DNA of 64,000 nucleotides from Martelella lutilitoris (GCF_005924265.1 NZ_VCLB01000001.1:434001-498000); one strand, 5' to 3'; positions 1-8,497 are shown, counted from the first letter of the stretch. The notes: a model not told the origin generated them from the sequence alone. Translations and numbers: made by a program.

Positions 1-329
1 TAGATATAGATCGGGTTGTAATAGCCCATCATCACGATCGGCGTTTCGGCATCCTGCTTGCGGAACTGTCGCGCCAGTTCCAGCGTTTTTTCCAACGTCT
101 GCCCGCCCCTCAGCGCCCTGAGACCCGCCATCTGGATCGCCGGGCCATCGGCCATCGGGTCGGAAAAGGGCATGCCGAGCTCGATCACGTCAGCGCCGGC
201 CTTCGGCAGCGCCTTCATGATCTCAAGCGATGTATCGAAATCGGGATCGCCACCCATGAAATAGGTGATCAGCGCCGGCCGGCCCTCGGCCTTCAGGGCT
301 GCAAAGCGTTTTTCCATGCGTTCGGTCAT
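1..329 (-). CDS. trpA: Tryptophan synthase alpha chain, 3' part outside window
   Basis: Cleaves indole-3-glycerol phosphate to indole and glyceraldehyde-3-phosphate and passes indole to TrpB through the alpha2-beta2 tunnel. Only the N-terminal 109 residues lie in the window; the gene continues left of base 1. The start is the ATG at 329-327. The fragment reads like canonical Trp[11 protein letters not shown] near residue 21, then [16 protein letters not shown], which carries the two catalytic acids (Glu50 and Asp61 here, equivalent to Glu49 and Asp60 of the Salmonella enzyme). It is the last visible gene of the minus-strand trp block, 44 bases after a small unknown gene that separates it from trpB. 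Confidence 0.96.
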   Translation of the reverse strand, partial: MTERMEKRFAALKAEGRPALITYFMGGDPDFDTSLEIMKALPKAGADVIELGMPFSDPMADGPAIQMAGLRALRGGQTLEKTLELARQFRKQDAETPIVMMGYYNPIYI

Positions 330-373
330 AGTCTAGCTCCGTGGCATCCTCGATGCGATAGTGTCGGCAGGCG

Positions 374-658
374 TCAGTCGGCGTCGTTCCAGGCCGAGAT
401 CGCCTTGACCAGCGATTTGTGCACCGCCTTCATGTTCAAGACGAGACTGTCCAGTTCGGCTTCGGGCCTGCGGCCTTCAGAAAGAGCCGAGAGGGCGGCC
501 GCCATCTCGATATTGTAGAGATTCTGGTGCGCGAGCGCTTCCACCACGGCGTGGCGGATATCCGGCACGTCCGCATTCTCCTCCTCGATAATGTCGAAAG
601 GGGCCTCCGCCAGTTCCGACATTTCCTCAATGGTTTCCGCGCGCGAACCCGTCGTCAT
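374..658 (-). CDS. Small acidic protein of unknown function between trpB and trpA
   Basis: A 94-residue protein that I cannot assign to a family. I chose the ATG at 658 because a GTGAGGT ribosome-binding site lies just before it; a GTG three codons upstream would overlap the trpB stop. The product is soluble, rich in Glu, Asp and Ala, has no signal peptide or membrane segment, and looks mostly helical (stretches around EALAHQNLYNIEMAAALSAL and LVLNMKAVHKSLVKAI). It lies 5 bases after trpB and 44 bases before trpA, so it is almost certainly co-transcribed with them. The codon use resembles its neighbours. Position suggests a link to tryptophan synthase, but that is inference only. Confidence 0.75.
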   Translation of the reverse strand: MTTGSRAETIEEMSELAEAPFDIIEEENADVPDIRHAVVEALAHQNLYNIEMAAALSALSEGRRPEAELDSLVLNMKAVHKSLVKAISAWNDAD

Positions 659-663
659 GGACC

Positions 664-1896
664 TCACATCTCCATGCCGAGAATCTTGCCGACCGTGTGG
701 ACGTCCTTGTCGCCGCGGCCGGAAAGATTGGCGAGGATGATCTCGTCCTTGCCCATCTTCGGCGCGCGCTTGATGATTTCGGCAATCGCGTGGCTGGCCT
801 CGAGTGCGGGAATGATGCCCTCGAGCCGGGTCATCAGTTGGAAGGCTTCCAGCGCCTCGTTATCAAGGATCGGAACATAATCGACGCGGCCGATATCGTT
901 GAGCCAGGAATGCTCCGGCCCGATGCCCGGATAATCGAGCCCGGCGGAAACCGAATGGCCTTCCTTGATCTGGCCGTCCGCATCCTGCAGCAGATAGGTG
1001 CGGTTGCCGTGGAGCACGCCCGGCGCACCTGCCGTCAGCGAGGCGCAGTGTTCCTCGCCGTCGAGCCCGCGACCGCCGGCTTCCACGCCGACGATCTTCA
1101 CATCCGGATCATCGAGGAAGGGGTGAAAGATGCCGATGGCGTTGGAGCCGCCGCCAACGGCCGCGATCACCAGATCGGGCAACCGGCCTTCGGCTTCCAT
1201 GATCTGCTCGCGCGCTTCCTGGCCGATCACCGCCTGGAAATCGCGCACCATTTCCGGGTAGGGATGCGGGCCTGCGGCCGTGCCGATCAGGTAATAGGTG
1301 TCGTCGACATTGGTGACCCAGTCGCGCAGCGCCTCGTTCATGGCGTCCTTCAGCGTGCCGTGACCGGCGGTCACCGGCTTGACCTCGGCGCCGAGGAGCT
1401 TCATGCGGAAAACGTTGGGCGCCTGACGCTCGACATCGGTCGCACCCATATAGACCACGCAGGGCAGGCCGAAGCGGGCCGCGACGGTGGCCGATGCCAC
1501 GCCGTGCTGTCCGGCGCCGGTCTCGGCGATGATGCGGGTCTTGCCCATGCGCTTTGCCAGAAGGATCTGGCCGAGGCAGTTGTTGATCTTGTGCGAGCCG
1601 GTGTGGTTCAGCTCCTCGCGCTTGAAATAGATCTTGGCGCCGCCGAGATGCTCGCTGAGCCGCTCGGCATGATAAAGCGGGCTCGGACGGCCGGTATAGT
1701 GCTTGCCGAGCGATGTCAGTTCCGCCTTGAATTCGGGATCGGTCTTGGCCTTTTCCCATTCCGCCTGCAGGTCGAGGATCAGCGGCATCAGCGTTTCGGC
1801 GACGAAACGTCCGCCGAAAATGCCGAACAGGCCGCTTTCGTCAGGGCCGGATTTGAAGGAGTTTGGTTTTGGCGTCTCGTTCACGTCAGTCTCCAT
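664..1896 (-). CDS. trpB: Tryptophan synthase beta chain
   Basis: PLP enzyme that condenses indole with L-serine to give tryptophan. The 410-residue length is normal. The PLP lysine is Lys103 in the motif HTGSHKINN, and the phosphate-binding glycine loop GGGSNA follows near residue 246. GAGQHG and the C-terminal LSGRGDKD are also typical. The ATG start overlaps the trpF stop by one base (TGATG), which suggests translational coupling. Alphaproteobacteria often have the order trpF-trpB-trpA, separate from trpE and trpDC. No attenuator or leader peptide is seen here; regulation must lie upstream of trpF or elsewhere. Confidence 0.98.
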   Translation of the reverse strand: METDVNETPKPNSFKSGPDESGLFGIFGGRFVAETLMPLILDLQAEWEKAKTDPEFKAELTSLGKHYTGRPSPLYHAERLSEHLGGAKIYFKREELNHTGSHKINNCLGQILLAKRMGKTRIIAETGAGQHGVASATVAARFGLPCVVYMGATDVERQAPNVFRMKLLGAEVKPVTAGHGTLKDAMNEALRDWVTNVDDTYYLIGTAAGPHPYPEMVRDFQAVIGQEAREQIMEAEGRLPDLVIAAVGGGSNAIGIFHPFLDDPDVKIVGVEAGGRGLDGEEHCASLTAGAPGVLHGNRTYLLQDADGQIKEGHSVSAGLDYPGIGPEHSWLNDIGRVDYVPILDNEALEAFQLMTRLEGIIPALEASHAIAEIIKRAPKMGKDEIILANLSGRGDKDVHTVGKILGMEM

Positions 1897-2558
1897 CAGG
1901 CCGTCCGGCGCATCCGCGCCTCGTCAACGGCATCAAAAAAGGCATCGATCCGGGCCGGATCCTTTATGCCCGGCGCGCTTTCCACACCGGATGATACGTC
2001 AAGGCCCGGCGCGTGGATGTCGGTAAGCGCCGCGCCCACATTTTCCGCATTCAGTCCGCCGGACAGAAACCAAGGGATAGTCGCCTGGTAGCCCTCAAGC
2101 AAGCGCCAATCAAAGGCAATGCCGTTTCCGCCGGGAAGGGCGGCATTTTCAGGCGGCTTGGCGTCGAAGAGGATACGGTCGGCGACATCTTCGTAGTCGC
2201 GCGCAAAGGCAAGGTCTTCCGGCGCGCGGATCGAGAAGGCCTTGATCACCGGCAGCCCGTAAAGCGCCTTGACGGTCACCACCCGGTCGGGGCTTTCCTT
2301 CCCGTGAAGCTGCAGCATGTCGGGCTTTGCCCCGAAGACGATTTCCTCGAGCAGTTCATTATCGGCATTCACGCTCACGGCAACCGTCTTAGCCCGGCCG
2401 CGCACATGCTCGATCAGGCCGGCAGCAACATCGACTTCCACATGGCGCGGGCTCTTCTCGAAGAAGATGAAACCCACATGGCTGGCACCGCGTGCAATCA
2501 CATGGTCAAGCGTTTCCTTCGTGCGGATCCCGCAGATCTTGATGTCCGGTCTTTTCAT
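1896..2558 (-). CDS. trpF: Phosphoribosylanthranilate isomerase
   Basis: Catalyses the Amadori rearrangement of N-(5-phosphoribosyl)anthranilate to CdRP, the third step of tryptophan synthesis. The 220-residue (beta/alpha)8 barrel opens with KICGIR, whose Cys9 is the general base, and has the catalytic aspartate in GLDVSSGVE near the C terminus. PWFLSGGL supplies a phosphate-binding loop. It lies 43 bases after the YgjP-like peptidase gene and overlaps trpB by one base, so the reading order is trpF, trpB, small gene, trpA. Confidence 0.97.
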   Translation of the reverse strand: MKRPDIKICGIRTKETLDHVIARGASHVGFIFFEKSPRHVEVDVAAGLIEHVRGRAKTVAVSVNADNELLEEIVFGAKPDMLQLHGKESPDRVVTVKALYGLPVIKAFSIRAPEDLAFARDYEDVADRILFDAKPPENAALPGGNGIAFDWRLLEGYQATIPWFLSGGLNAENVGAALTDIHAPGLDVSSGVESAPGIKDPARIDAFFDAVDEARMRRTA

Positions 2559-2601
2559 GACGCTTTTCTATCACAAACAGGGGTGAACTGCGAAGGCTTG
2601 A

Positions 2602-3354
2602 TCAGGCAAGGGGCGCATCGAAACGCACGGCGTGCAGGAAGGAGCCTTCGTTCTTCAGCCATTTGCGCGCTTCCGGCGTTCGCGGGCAAAGCCTCTCGCA
2701 CAGCGCCCAGAAGCGCGGGCCATGATTCATCTCGGAGAGGTGCGCCACTTCATGGGCGGCGAGATAATCGACGACGAACAAGGGCGCCATGGCGATGCGC
2801 CAGGAGAAATTGAGATTGCCGACAGACGAGCAGGAGCCCCAGCGCGAGCGGGTGTCCTTGAAGGAGATCGAGACATAGGATTTGCCGCTGGCCGCCGCAT
2901 GCGCCTTCACCCGATCGGTGATTTCGCGCCGCGCTTCCTTCTTCAGGTAATCCGCGACCCTGCGGCCAATGCTCTCGGCCGGGCCGGAGACACGCAGAAC
3001 CATGCCGTCGGGCTCGTTTCGGGCTTCGGTGATGCCGCGCAGATTGCCGCTGTGACGGATCGTATGGGGAACGCCGAAGATTTTCACCGTTCCGCCATCG
3101 GCAATATGGCTCTCGTGGCCTTCAAACCGCGACATCCGCTCCAGCAGCCAGTCATGATGGCGGCGCAGGAAACCCTCGACCTCATGGCGGGCAAGGCCGG
3201 GCGGAACCGTGAGGCTGACGGCATGGCCGCCGGGCTCGATCTTCAGCGTCATCCGCCGGGCGCGCGCATTGGTCTTCAGATTGAGCGGCAACACCCTGCC
3301 GCCGAGATCGATCGTCGTGGGTTTGGCGCGTTTTTCCACGTCAGGGCTCGTCAT
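2602..3354 (-). CDS. YgjP/SprT-like zinc metallopeptidase (DUF45)
   Basis: A 250-residue protein of the YgjP (DUF45) metal-dependent hydrolase family. The zinc motif HEVAH is at residues 201-205 and a third ligand, His211, is in the following NHGPRFW. The family signature RWGSC is at residues 171-175. There is no signal peptide, so it should act in the cytoplasm. The physiological substrate of this family is poorly defined. It lies 43 bases upstream of trpF on the same strand and may be co-transcribed. No strong ribosome-binding site is visible before this ATG, so the start is somewhat uncertain. Confidence 0.88.
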   Translation of the reverse strand: MTSPDVEKRAKPTTIDLGGRVLPLNLKTNARARRMTLKIEPGGHAVSLTVPPGLARHEVEGFLRRHHDWLLERMSRFEGHESHIADGGTVKIFGVPHTIRHSGNLRGITEARNEPDGMVLRVSGPAESIGRRVADYLKKEARREITDRVKAHAAASGKSYVSISFKDTRSRWGSCSSVGNLNFSWRIAMAPLFVVDYLAAHEVAHLSEMNHGPRFWALCERLCPRTPEARKWLKNEGSFLHAVRFDAPLA

Positions 3355-3474
3355 TGAGGATCATTGGCTGAGGCGTAGCGGTTTTCCCGCCCGCGCGCCA
3401 GAAGCGGGCGCAAAAAAACGGCACCACCCTGGGGGAAAGGGCGATGCCGGAAGATATCGGAGGTCATTTTCTCT

Positions 3475-3576
3475 TAGAGCGCCGTGCGTCCATTCGGACG
3501 CACAAAGGACGCTCTAACCTATTTTGTCTACGCATCGTTCTTTCCGAAAATCGATTCCGATTTTCGGGCCGATGCG
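3475..3576. repeat. Tandem palindromes downstream of the DUF2852 gene
   Basis: Two adjacent palindromes. The first runs from TAGAGCG (3475-3481) to CGCTCTA (3510-3516) with an inner perfect stem GTGCGTCC/GGACGCAC (3484-3491 and 3496-3503). The second has outer arms CGCATCG/CGATGCG (3531-3537 and 3570-3576) and inner arms CGAAAATCG/CGATTTTCG (3545-3553 and 3558-3566). It abuts the stop codon of the DUF2852 gene, so it may act as its transcription end. The form is that of interspersed palindromic repeats common in rhizobial genomes. Confidence 0.65.
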
Positions 3577-4008
3577 CTAGGCTTCGGGCGCAGGGTTTGA
3601 CCCGGAAGCATTGAAGTTGCCACCGCGCTCGCGCATGAACCGGTCGAACTCCTCCCGGTCGCGCGCCCGGCGCAGTTCATCGGTATAGCGGTCGAATTCG
3701 GCGCGCATCTCGTCGAGCTTGCGGCGCTCGGCCTCAATCCGCTCCATCTCGCTGCGGCGCCATTCATCGAAGGCAGCGTTGCCGGTCGAATGCATGGCGG
3801 TGTCCGCATTGCGCATGTTGCGCTTGCAGGAGCCAAAGGCCCGTTCGGCAGAGCGTTTCCAATCGCCCTTCGTCATGTTCAGCCGGTCGCCCCAGATGAT
3901 GTAGGCAAGCATGACCAGGCCCAGCGGCCAGAAGACGACAAAGCCGATTACCATCAGGGCAATCGTAAGTGGCGTCCACGCCGGACGCAGCAATGCGGTC
4001 TCGTTCAT
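3577..4008 (-). CDS. DUF2852 membrane-anchored coiled-coil protein
   Basis: A 143-residue protein resembling the DUF2852 family of Rhizobiales. Residues about 10-34 form one hydrophobic membrane segment (LTIALMVIGFVVFWPLGLVM). The rest is a highly charged helix from about residue 70 to 135, rich in Arg and Glu, likely a coiled coil. The start is the ATG at 4008, preceded by a GAGGAAAA ribosome-binding site; the reading frame is open further upstream but without support. The function is unknown. The gene stands alone between the peptidase and the anaerobic reductase genes, and its stop codon abuts the tandem palindromes. Confidence 0.82.
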   Translation of the reverse strand: MNETALLRPAWTPLTIALMVIGFVVFWPLGLVMLAYIIWGDRLNMTKGDWKRSAERAFGSCKRNMRNADTAMHSTGNAAFDEWRRSEMERIEAERRKLDEMRAEFDRYTDELRRARDREEFDRFMRERGGNFNASGSNPAPEA

Positions 4009-4177
4009 CTCAAGTTTTCCTCGCTTTTTTACGGCATAAAATCTGCCGACAGAAGCTATATGGAAATGCTGTTTATGGCGTTCAAGACTTGTTCTTTCGA
4101 TTCTCAGTATTGTTCGCAATCAAGGCAAAAATGGGTCGATGGCGGATTCCGCACCAGGGAAGGGGGTTCCGGTCCGC

Positions 4178-5059
4178 TCAGCCGCGACGCTTTTCAAGCG
4201 CGTCGGCGAGCCGATCCGGATCGACGCCCTCCATGCGGAAGGTCTGGATCTTGTGTTCGCCAATGCCATAATGGGAGAGGTCAGCCTCAAGCTCCGCGAT
4301 CTCGGCCGCGTTCAGAAGTTCAGGATGCACGGTGGTGCGGACCTCGTAATCGATACCGCTCGCCATCACATGCTTAAGGCTTGCGAATGCGCGCTCGCCG
4401 CTTTTCGGCGTACCGGTCATGCGGTCGTAGTCGCGGCGCGAAGCCTTGATATCAAAGCCGATCCAGTCGGCGTGGGGGAGCGCGTCCTTCAGCCTTTCAG
4501 GATAGGGGCCGCCGGAGTGGAGGCCGATTGAAAAGCCCATCGCGCGGACGGTCTTCATCGCCGGCACGAGCGCCTTTTGCAGCGTCGGCTCGCCGCCGGA
4601 AAAGACGACGCCGTCCAGAAGTCCGCGCCGGCTTTCGAGAAAGTCGAGAATGCCGGCAAAGCTGTAGCCGGTTTCGGCCGAAGCAACGATCAGCCCGGGA
4701 TTGTGGCAATAGGGGCAGCGCCACGGGCAGCCCTGCAGAAACAGCGTGGCCACGATCTTGCCCGGCCAGTCGCACAGGGAAAACGGCTCGAAACCGCCGA
4801 TGCGCAGGTCATGTGCAGACGGGGCGTCCGGCGCACCTGACCTGCGTCCTGTGTCATCCTCGGGCTTGACCCGAGGATCCAGGCCATCCGGCACAAGCGT
4901 CGTGGACCCTCGGGTCAAGCCCGAGGGTGACGCGGTGAGGAGTTCGTTTCCAGATGCTGCGCGACATTCCGAGCGCGGGCCACACGCTTCCCGATCTCCC
5001 CCCTCGAGGGGGGAGATTGAAGGGAGCCCGTCCGCTTTCGCCTCGTTATGCCCGCTCAC
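4178..5059 (-). CDS. nrdG: Anaerobic ribonucleotide reductase activase with repeat-encoded N-terminal extension
   Basis: Radical SAM enzyme that installs the glycyl radical on class III ribonucleotide reductase. The [4Fe-4S] motif is Cys111, Cys115, Cys118 in CPWRCPYCHNPG, and SGGEPTL follows. Family homology begins only near residue 85 (LRIGGFEPFSLCDWPGK). The GTG start at 5059 has an AGGGA site and follows the preceding gene by 4 bases. The first roughly 84 residues correspond to two palindromic interspersed elements read in frame: residues 13-24 from 4993-5017 and residues 44-69 from 4853-4931. I found no ATG, GTG or TTG between the second repeat and the core, so the extension is probably translated. 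Usual family length is well below the 293 residues here. Confidence 0.9.
   Translation of the reverse strand: MSGHNEAKADGLPSISPLEGGDREACGPRSECRAASGNELLTASPSGLTRGSTTLVPDGLDPRVKPEDDTGRRSGAPDAPSAHDLRIGGFEPFSLCDWPGKIVATLFLQGCPWRCPYCHNPGLIVASAETGYSFAGILDFLESRRGLLDGVVFSGGEPTLQKALVPAMKTVRAMGFSIGLHSGGPYPERLKDALPHADWIGFDIKASRRDYDRMTGTPKSGERAFASLKHVMASGIDYEVRTTVHPELLNAAEIAELEADLSHYGIGEHKIQTFRMEGVDPDRLADALEKRRG
4853..4931. repeat. Interspersed palindromic element (28-bp-arm family) inside nrdG
   Basis: Two arms of about 28 bp, 4853-4880 and 4904-4931, each itself a palindrome around CTCGGGCTTGACCCGAG and together an imperfect inverted pair, flank a 23-bp centre. The same arm sequence recurs at 33910-33937 and 34030-34056, and in variant form at 8573-8601. 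This copy is inside the nrdG reading frame without breaking it. Confidence 0.85.
4993..5017. repeat. Palindromic CT/GA-rich terminus element inside nrdG
   Basis: A nearly perfect 24-bp palindrome, ATCTCCCCCC-TCGA-GGGGGGAGAT. It matches the end of the larger mosaic elements at 15699-15834, 19657-19794 and 60663-60802. It lies in frame in the first codons of nrdG. Confidence 0.8.
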
Positions 5060-5063
5060 CGCG

Positions 5064-5234
5064 CTATTCCCTGAAATAGCGGCGTTCGGCGAATTCGCCT
5101 TTCTTGCCGCGGTTGAAGGAGGAGACCGGACGGTGATAACCCATCACCCGCGTCCAGATTTCGCAGGGCTGGCGCTCGTCGTCGCAAAGCGTGATCTCGG
5201 TTTCCGCGACAATGTCTTTTTCAATCACAGACAT
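5064..5234 (-). CDS. Stand-alone glycyl-radical domain of class III ribonucleotide reductase
   Basis: A 56-residue protein whose C-terminal half matches the glycyl-radical segment at the end of class III reductases: WTRVMGYHRPVSSFNRGKK, with Gly32 as the expected radical site, preceded by Cys17 and Cys24. In most NrdD proteins this segment follows the zinc site in the same chain; here it is separate. The start is the ATG at 5234 with AAAGGAA before it, 11 bases after the nrdD stop and in a different frame. nrdG follows 4 bases later. Its own ribosome-binding site and clean N terminus argue for a genuine split gene rather than a sequencing error. Function as the radical-carrying part of NrdD is inferred from the motif and position. 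Confidence 0.85.
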   Translation of the reverse strand: MSVIEKDIVAETEITLCDDERQPCEIWTRVMGYHRPVSSFNRGKKGEFAERRYFRE

Positions 5235-5245
5235 GATTTTTCCTT

Positions 5246-7303
5246 TCATTCGGCAGCCATCAGCGTGGCGCGTTTTTTCGATAGACGTTCGGCATCGCAT
5301 TTCGGGCAGAATTCGTGCTCGCCCTCCAGATAGCCATGGGTCGGGCAGATGGAGAAGGTCGGCGTGACGGTGATGTAGGGCAGGCGGAAATTCGTAAGCG
5401 CGCGTTTGACCAGCGCCTTGCAGGCCTCGCCGGAGGAGATGCGGCTACCCATGTAGAGATGCAGCACCGTGCCGCCGGTATATTTCTTCTGCAGCACTTC
5501 CTGGCGCGTCAGCGCCTCGAAGGGATCGTCGGTGAAGCCGACGGGCAACTGGCTGGAATTGGTGTAATAGGCGTTTTCCGGCGTGCCGGCCTGGATGATG
5601 CCGGCAAAGCGCTTGGCGTCCTCGCGGGCAAAGCGATGCGCCGTGCCTTCCGCCGGCGTGGCCTCCAGATTGTAGAGATGGCCGGTCTCCTCCTGGAATG
5701 AGACGATCTTCTCGCGCACATGGTCAAGGAATCTCAGCGCTAAATCATAGCCCCATTCGGTGGTGATATCCTCGCGGTCGCCGGTGAAATTGCGGATCAT
5801 CTCGTTGACGCCGTTGACGCCGAGCGTGGAGAAATGATTGCGCAGCGTACCGAGATAGCGCTTGGTATAGGGGAACAGCCCCTCGTCGATCAGCCGCTGG
5901 ATCACCTTGCGCTTGATCTCGAGGCTGTCGCGGCCAAGCTCGAGCAGTTCGTCAAGGCGTGCCAGAAGTCCTTCCTCGTCGCCCTTGTGGGTAAAACCGA
6001 GGCGGGCGCAGTTGATGGTGACGACGCCGAGCGAGCCAGTCTGTTCGGCCGAGCCGAAAAGCCCGTTGCCGCGCTTCAGGAGTTCCGTCAGGTCAAGCTG
6101 CAGCCGGCAGCACATCGAGCGCACCATGTTGGGCGACAGATCCGAATTCAGGAAATTCTGGAAATAGGGCAGGCCATATTTGGCCGTCATCTCGAAAAGC
6201 CGCGTGGCGTTTTCGCTTTCCCAGGGGAAGTCGGGCGTGATGTTGTAGGTCGGGATCGGGAAGGTGAACACCCGGCCCTTGGCGTCGCCCTTGGTCATGA
6301 TCTCCATATAGGCGCGGTTGATCATGTCCATTTCGATCTGCAGCTCGCCATAGGCGAACGGCATTTCCTCACCGCCGATGATCGGGCGCTGTTCCTTCAG
6401 GTCATCCGGGCAGACCCAGTCGAATGTGAGGTTGGTAAAGGGCGTCTGCGTGCCCCAGCGCGACGGGACGTTCAGATTGTAGATCAGCTCCTGGATCGAC
6501 TGCAGCACGTCTTCATAGGAGAGATTATCCTTGCGGATGAAGGGCGCCATATAGGTGTCGAAGGAGGAAAATGCCTGCGCGCCGGCCCATTCATTCTGCA
6601 GCGTGCCGAGGAAGTTGACGATCTGGCCGACGGCGGACGACATATGTTTCGGCGGATCGGCCTCGACCTTGCCCGGAACGCCGTTCAGTCCCTCGGTGAT
6701 CAGCGTACGGAGCGACCAGCCGGCGCAATAGCCCGACAGCATGTCGAGATCGTGGATATGCAGGTCGCCGGCGCGATGCGCCGCGCCGATCTGCGGATCA
6801 TAGACATGGGAGAGCCAGTAATTGGCGACGACCTTGCCGGAGACATTGAGGATCAGCCCGCCCAGCGAATAGCCTTGATTGGCATTGGCATTGACGCGCC
6901 AGTCGGAGCGGTCGAGATATTCATCGATCGAGGAAATCACGTCGACGGCAACCTTGCCGCTTTCGCGCAGCTTGGCGTGTTTTTCGCGGTAGACGATATA
7001 GGCCCGCGCGGTCTCGAAGAAATTTGCTGAAATCAGCACCTGCTCGACGATGTCCTGGATGCGCTCGATCTCGATGGCATCGTCAAGCGCGCTGTGGCTG
7101 ATCACCTTGACCACCTGGTCTGTGAGCCTGTGCGCCTCGCCGGGCCCGAAGGCCCCTGTCGCCTCGCCTGCCTTCTCGATCGCGCGCGCAATCTTTTCCG
7201 CGGAAAACGGCATGCGCGCGCCGTTTCGTTTGACCGCGAAAGAGGGCAGTCTCTCCTCCGCTGCGGCAGACAGTTTTTCCAACGCGGCAGGCGCTTCAGG
7301 CAT
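5246..7303 (-). CDS. nrdD: Anaerobic (class III) ribonucleoside-triphosphate reductase, catalytic part
   Basis: Reduces ribonucleoside triphosphates to dNTPs under anaerobic conditions. The 685-residue protein begins with an ATP-cone (about residues 20-110, FAVKRNGARMPFSAEKIARA), followed by the ten-stranded glycyl-radical-enzyme barrel with Cys193 in GYCAGWSL, and ends with a zinc site, CPTHGY and CPKC, within the last 40 residues. It stops 15 residues after the zinc site and lacks the usual terminal RVxGY radical loop, which is in the next gene. The ATG at 7303 has GAGGGGAA before it. Followed by the radical-domain gene and nrdG. I looked for a clear Fnr or NrdR box upstream and found none that convinced me. 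Confidence 0.95.
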   Translation of the reverse strand: MPEAPAALEKLSAAAEERLPSFAVKRNGARMPFSAEKIARAIEKAGEATGAFGPGEAHRLTDQVVKVISHSALDDAIEIERIQDIVEQVLISANFFETARAYIVYREKHAKLRESGKVAVDVISSIDEYLDRSDWRVNANANQGYSLGGLILNVSGKVVANYWLSHVYDPQIGAAHRAGDLHIHDLDMLSGYCAGWSLRTLITEGLNGVPGKVEADPPKHMSSAVGQIVNFLGTLQNEWAGAQAFSSFDTYMAPFIRKDNLSYEDVLQSIQELIYNLNVPSRWGTQTPFTNLTFDWVCPDDLKEQRPIIGGEEMPFAYGELQIEMDMINRAYMEIMTKGDAKGRVFTFPIPTYNITPDFPWESENATRLFEMTAKYGLPYFQNFLNSDLSPNMVRSMCCRLQLDLTELLKRGNGLFGSAEQTGSLGVVTINCARLGFTHKGDEEGLLARLDELLELGRDSLEIKRKVIQRLIDEGLFPYTKRYLGTLRNHFSTLGVNGVNEMIRNFTGDREDITTEWGYDLALRFLDHVREKIVSFQEETGHLYNLEATPAEGTAHRFAREDAKRFAGIIQAGTPENAYYTNSSQLPVGFTDDPFEALTRQEVLQKKYTGGTVLHLYMGSRISSGEACKALVKRALTNFRLPYITVTPTFSICPTHGYLEGEHEFCPKCDAERLSKKRATLMAAE

Positions 7304-7489
7304 GATCGGTTCCCCTCGGTTTGAGATCGTGGCCGCACCGCATATGGTATGTCTTGTCGACACAGCCTCAACATGTGGTGGCTACGGCCATGACCATCGA
7401 TGAACCGATTCGCGCCTTCCCGCCTTGCACATCGTCAGGTGGGTTCGATTTTGATGGGGAATGCCGGTGCGACCTGGCGACGCGGGCGC

Positions 7490-8497
7490 TTATCGTCTGC
7501 CGCTGGAATCCCTGACGGTCAGGGTGACGGGGGAAAAGGCCTTTTCCGGCGGGCGCTCGCCGGTCTCAAGCCATGCCAGCATGGTGGCGGCGGCGTTGCG
7601 GCCGAAGGCGCCGATATCGCAATGGACGGAGGAGAGCTGGGGAAAGGCCAGCGCGCATTCCTCGATATCGTCAAAGCCGATCAGCGCGATGTCGCGCCCG
7701 ATGGCGACGCCCGTTTCGGCAAATCCGGAAAGCATGCCGAGCGCCACAAGGTCGTTGAAACAGAGCACGGCATCGAGCCTGCGGGGATCGTGCGAGAGTT
7801 TCAGCGCCGCATCGCGTCCGAAGGCCCGCGTCGGCCGACCGAGCAGGGTGAAGGGCTCCGCGCCGGTCTCGGCGATCACGGCGCGGTAGCCGGCCATGCG
7901 CTCATGGGTGACCGCCCTGTCCGGCAGGCCGCCGACAAAGGCGATATCCTTCGCGCCGATCTCAACCAGGTGACGGGCGGCGGCGATGCTGCCGGCCTCG
8001 TAGTCGAGCGAGGCGAAGGGAAAGCGGCCCGTATCGGCATTGGCCATGCGCAGCACCTGCAGCGCGGGAATGCCGGCGCGCGCGATCCGCTCGAACACCG
8101 CGCCGTCATCGCCATAGGCGGGCGACATGATCAGCGCCGAAACGCCGTGCTCGACCATGGAGGCGATCACCTGGTCCTGGATGGCGGTGTCCTCGTCGGT
8201 ATTGGCAATTACGGTGGCAAAGCCGTGTTCGGCAAAGGCCATCTGGGCGCTGGCCGCAAATTCGGCGAAGAAGGGGTTCCTGAGATCGTTGATGACGAGC
8301 CCGATAAGCCCGGCCTCGGCCCCGCGCAGGTTGGCCGCCGCGCGGTTATAGACATAGTTCAGCGCCTGCATCGATTGCTCGACGCGCTTGCGGGTCTCCT
8401 GCTTGACCAGCGGCGAATTCTGCAGGACGAGCGAGACCGTCGACTTGGAAAGCCCCGCATGGCGGGCTACATCAATGATCGTCGGTCGTTTCGCCAC
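7490..8497 (-). CDS. LacI-family transcriptional regulator of the catabolic cluster
   Basis: A 335-residue LacI-type repressor. The N-terminal helix-turn-helix is TIIDVARHAGLSKSTVSLVL (residues 6-25), followed by the hinge helix around NRAAANLRG and a periplasmic-binding-protein-like effector domain (GLIGLVINDLRNPFFAEF onward). It is the last gene of the minus-strand cluster, 173 bases after the GMC oxidoreductase gene, and probably shares its transcript. Two LacI-type palindromes with a central CG, at 10285-10300 and 22431-22448, are likely its operators. The effector is probably the imported substrate or an early product; the sequence does not say which. Confidence 0.9.
   Translation of the reverse strand: MAKRPTIIDVARHAGLSKSTVSLVLQNSPLVKQETRKRVEQSMQALNYVYNRAAANLRGAEAGLIGLVINDLRNPFFAEFAASAQMAFAEHGFATVIANTDEDTAIQDQVIASMVEHGVSALIMSPAYGDDGAVFERIARAGIPALQVLRMANADTGRFPFASLDYEAGSIAAARHLVEIGAKDIAFVGGLPDRAVTHERMAGYRAVIAETGAEPFTLLGRPTRAFGRDAALKLSHDPRRLDAVLCFNDLVALGMLSGFAETGVAIGRDIALIGFDDIEECALAFPQLSSVHCDIGAFGRNAAATMLAWLETGERPPEKAFSPVTLTVRDSSGRR

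Noticed and set aside
5064-5300. Frameshift or sequencing error creating the separate glycyl-radical gene
   Set aside because: The small gene has its own ATG and ribosome-binding site at 5234, a non-NrdD N terminus with two cysteines, and an 11-base gap after a normal nrdD stop. Only raw reads could fully exclude an error.
7304-7489. NrdR boxes or an Fnr box upstream of nrdD
   Set aside because: Two weak palindromic hexamers (ACATGT and CATATG, centres 30 bases apart) lie at about 7340-7375, but neither matches the NrdR box well and no TTGAT-N4-ATCAA is present.
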